Positions 39,354-40,085 of a DNA stretch of 40,085 nt are shown piece after piece; positions within the stretch are counted from its first letter, which is position 1, and each line of letters begins with the position of its first letter. The stretch is from Acidobacteriota bacterium (GTDB lineage: Bacteria > Acidobacteriota > Terriglobia > Terriglobales > Acidobacteriaceae): contig QIAL01000394.1 of assembly GCA_003225535.1 (NCBI GenBank), positions 832-40,916 of the forward strand. Reading direction: 5' to 3'. Under the pieces are notes generated by a model. It did no database searches. It was given only the letters and a program-made list of their open reading frames with translations, and was not told where the DNA came from. Both the position numbers and the translations under genes were made by a program.

Positions 39354-40085
39354 CGGGCATCGTCGGCAAGCGTGGCGCCGTCATCGAAGCCGCCGACGTG
39401 CAGCGGATGTGTCGGACGATCGTCCATCGCGGCCCCGACGATGAAGGAGTCTACGCGCAAGGCCCCGTAGGGCTCGGGATGCGCCGGCTCAGCATCATTG
39501 ATCTGGCCGGCGGGAAGCAGCCTATCCACAACGAAGACCGGACCATCTGGGTGGTCTTCAATGGGGAGATCTACAACTTTCCGGAATTGCGCCGCGAATT
39601 AGAGGGGCGAGGTCACCAGTTCTATACCCACAGCGATACCGAGGTGATCGTCCATCTCTACGAAGAGATGGGTGCGGATTGCGTGAAGAAGCTTCGCGGC
39701 ATGTTCGCGATCGCGCTGTATGACACCAAACGAGACGTCCTGCTCCTGGCTCGTGACCGATTGGGCAAGAAGCCGTTGCACTACGCTCTCTATCAGGACC
39801 GGTTGCTCTTTGGTTCTGAGATCAAGACGATCCTGGCGGTGCATCCGGAATTGGCGGAGATCGATTCCGAAGGCTTGCTGCAATACTTCTATTTTGGTTA
39901 CATCCCTGACCCGCACACGGCTTTTCCCAGCATCCGTAAATTGCCCGCCGGGCACCTGATGGAGTTTCGCAACGGCGAGATCAAAATCCGCCAATACTGG
40001 AATCTGCCGGAGTATGGCACGCATCCCGCAATCAGCGAGCAGGAATGTCTTGAAGAACTTGAGAAGCGTCTTCAGGAGGCCGTTC
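39341..40085 (+). CDS. asnB: Asparagine-synthase-type amidotransferase (XrtA-locus AsnB), 3' end cut off
   Basis: The glutamine-hydrolysing N-terminal domain of an asparagine-synthase family enzyme. The GTG at 39341 follows AAGGAG (39327-39332) at good spacing, and the next residue is Cys2, the class II amidotransferase nucleophile (MCGIAGIVG). Other conserved segments are IVHRGPDDEG, RRLSIIDL, VVFNGEIYNF and RDRLGKKPLHY. The synthase domain lies mostly outside the window; 248 codons are visible. Such amidotransferases are regular members of exosortase EPS loci and may aminate a sugar or a protein. It overlaps the methyltransferase stop by 13 nt. Confidence 0.94.
   Translation, partial: MCGIAGIVGKRGAVIEAADVQRMCRTIVHRGPDDEGVYAQGPVGLGMRRLSIIDLAGGKQPIHNEDRTIWVVFNGEIYNFPELRRELEGRGHQFYTHSDTEVIVHLYEEMGADCVKKLRGMFAIALYDTKRDVLLLARDRLGKKPLHYALYQDRLLFGSEIKTILAVHPELAEIDSEGLLQYFYFGYIPDPHTAFPSIRKLPAGHLMEFRNGEIKIRQYWNLPEYGTHPAISEQECLEELEKRLQEAV

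Noticed and set aside
1-40085. Mobile elements, prophage, CRISPR arrays, tRNA or rRNA genes
   Set aside because: No transposase or integrase, no regularly spaced repeats and no cloverleaf-like sequence were recognised by eye; only short interspersed repeats were found.

Overview
The window reads as a chromosomal segment of an acidobacterium, probably class Terriglobia (Koribacter/Terriglobus-like). This is an inference from gene content: a large SBBP beta-propeller protein with the typical acidobacterial membrane-plus-tail C-terminus, acidobacterial-style ExbD and CcmC proteins, an exosortase/EpsI/PEP-CTERM exopolysaccharide locus, and short interspersed GC-rich repeats. Genes are dense on both strands. 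I found no tRNA, rRNA, insertion sequence or CRISPR array.

Left part (1-13.5 kb) is housekeeping and envelope functions: the 3' end of an M13 metallopeptidase; a secreted tandem ExbD-like protein; a GntR(YtrA-type)-SPFH operon with a clear operator; a small secreted protein; a cupredoxin-like/CarboxypepD-like protein; inorganic pyrophosphatase; a GH3 beta-glucosidase; a cytochrome c maturation block ccmE, then ccmA-B-C-D with successive ATGA overlaps; a family 2 glycosyltransferase; and a PilZ protein. Short repeats sit between several of these genes.

Middle part (14-23 kb) holds a 1142-residue SBBP/DUF11 surface protein, a soluble histidine kinase with an NtrC-type response regulator, a second PilZ protein, a REC-less sigma-54 activator and a small PEP-CTERM protein that is the likely exosortase substrate.

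Right part (23-40 kb) is an exosortase-associated exopolysaccharide locus. On the minus strand lie exosortase, EpsI and a TPR lipoprotein. Divergently on the plus strand lie an NtrC-like regulator that has lost its sigma-54 contact loop, Wza-type export protein, outer-membrane beta-barrel, Wzz chain-length protein, GspA/ExeA-like ATPase, BY-type tyrosine kinase, polyprenyl-phosphate sugar transferase, family 2 glycosyltransferase, Wzy/O-antigen-ligase-like protein, a methyltransferase and an asparagine-synthase-type amidotransferase cut by the window end. Together they would initiate, polymerise, length-control and export a polysaccharide while the exosortase processes PEP-CTERM proteins at the membrane.

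Most notable points: a regulator without GAFTGA; three regulators sharing nearly the same Fis recognition helix; an unusual frame junction between kinase and sugar transferase; a 35-codon ORF bridging two genes with 4-nt overlaps on both sides; a CxxxY-type CcmE and an enlarged CcmC; a duplicated, anchorless ExbD domain protein; and a methyltransferase with an apparent internal deletion.
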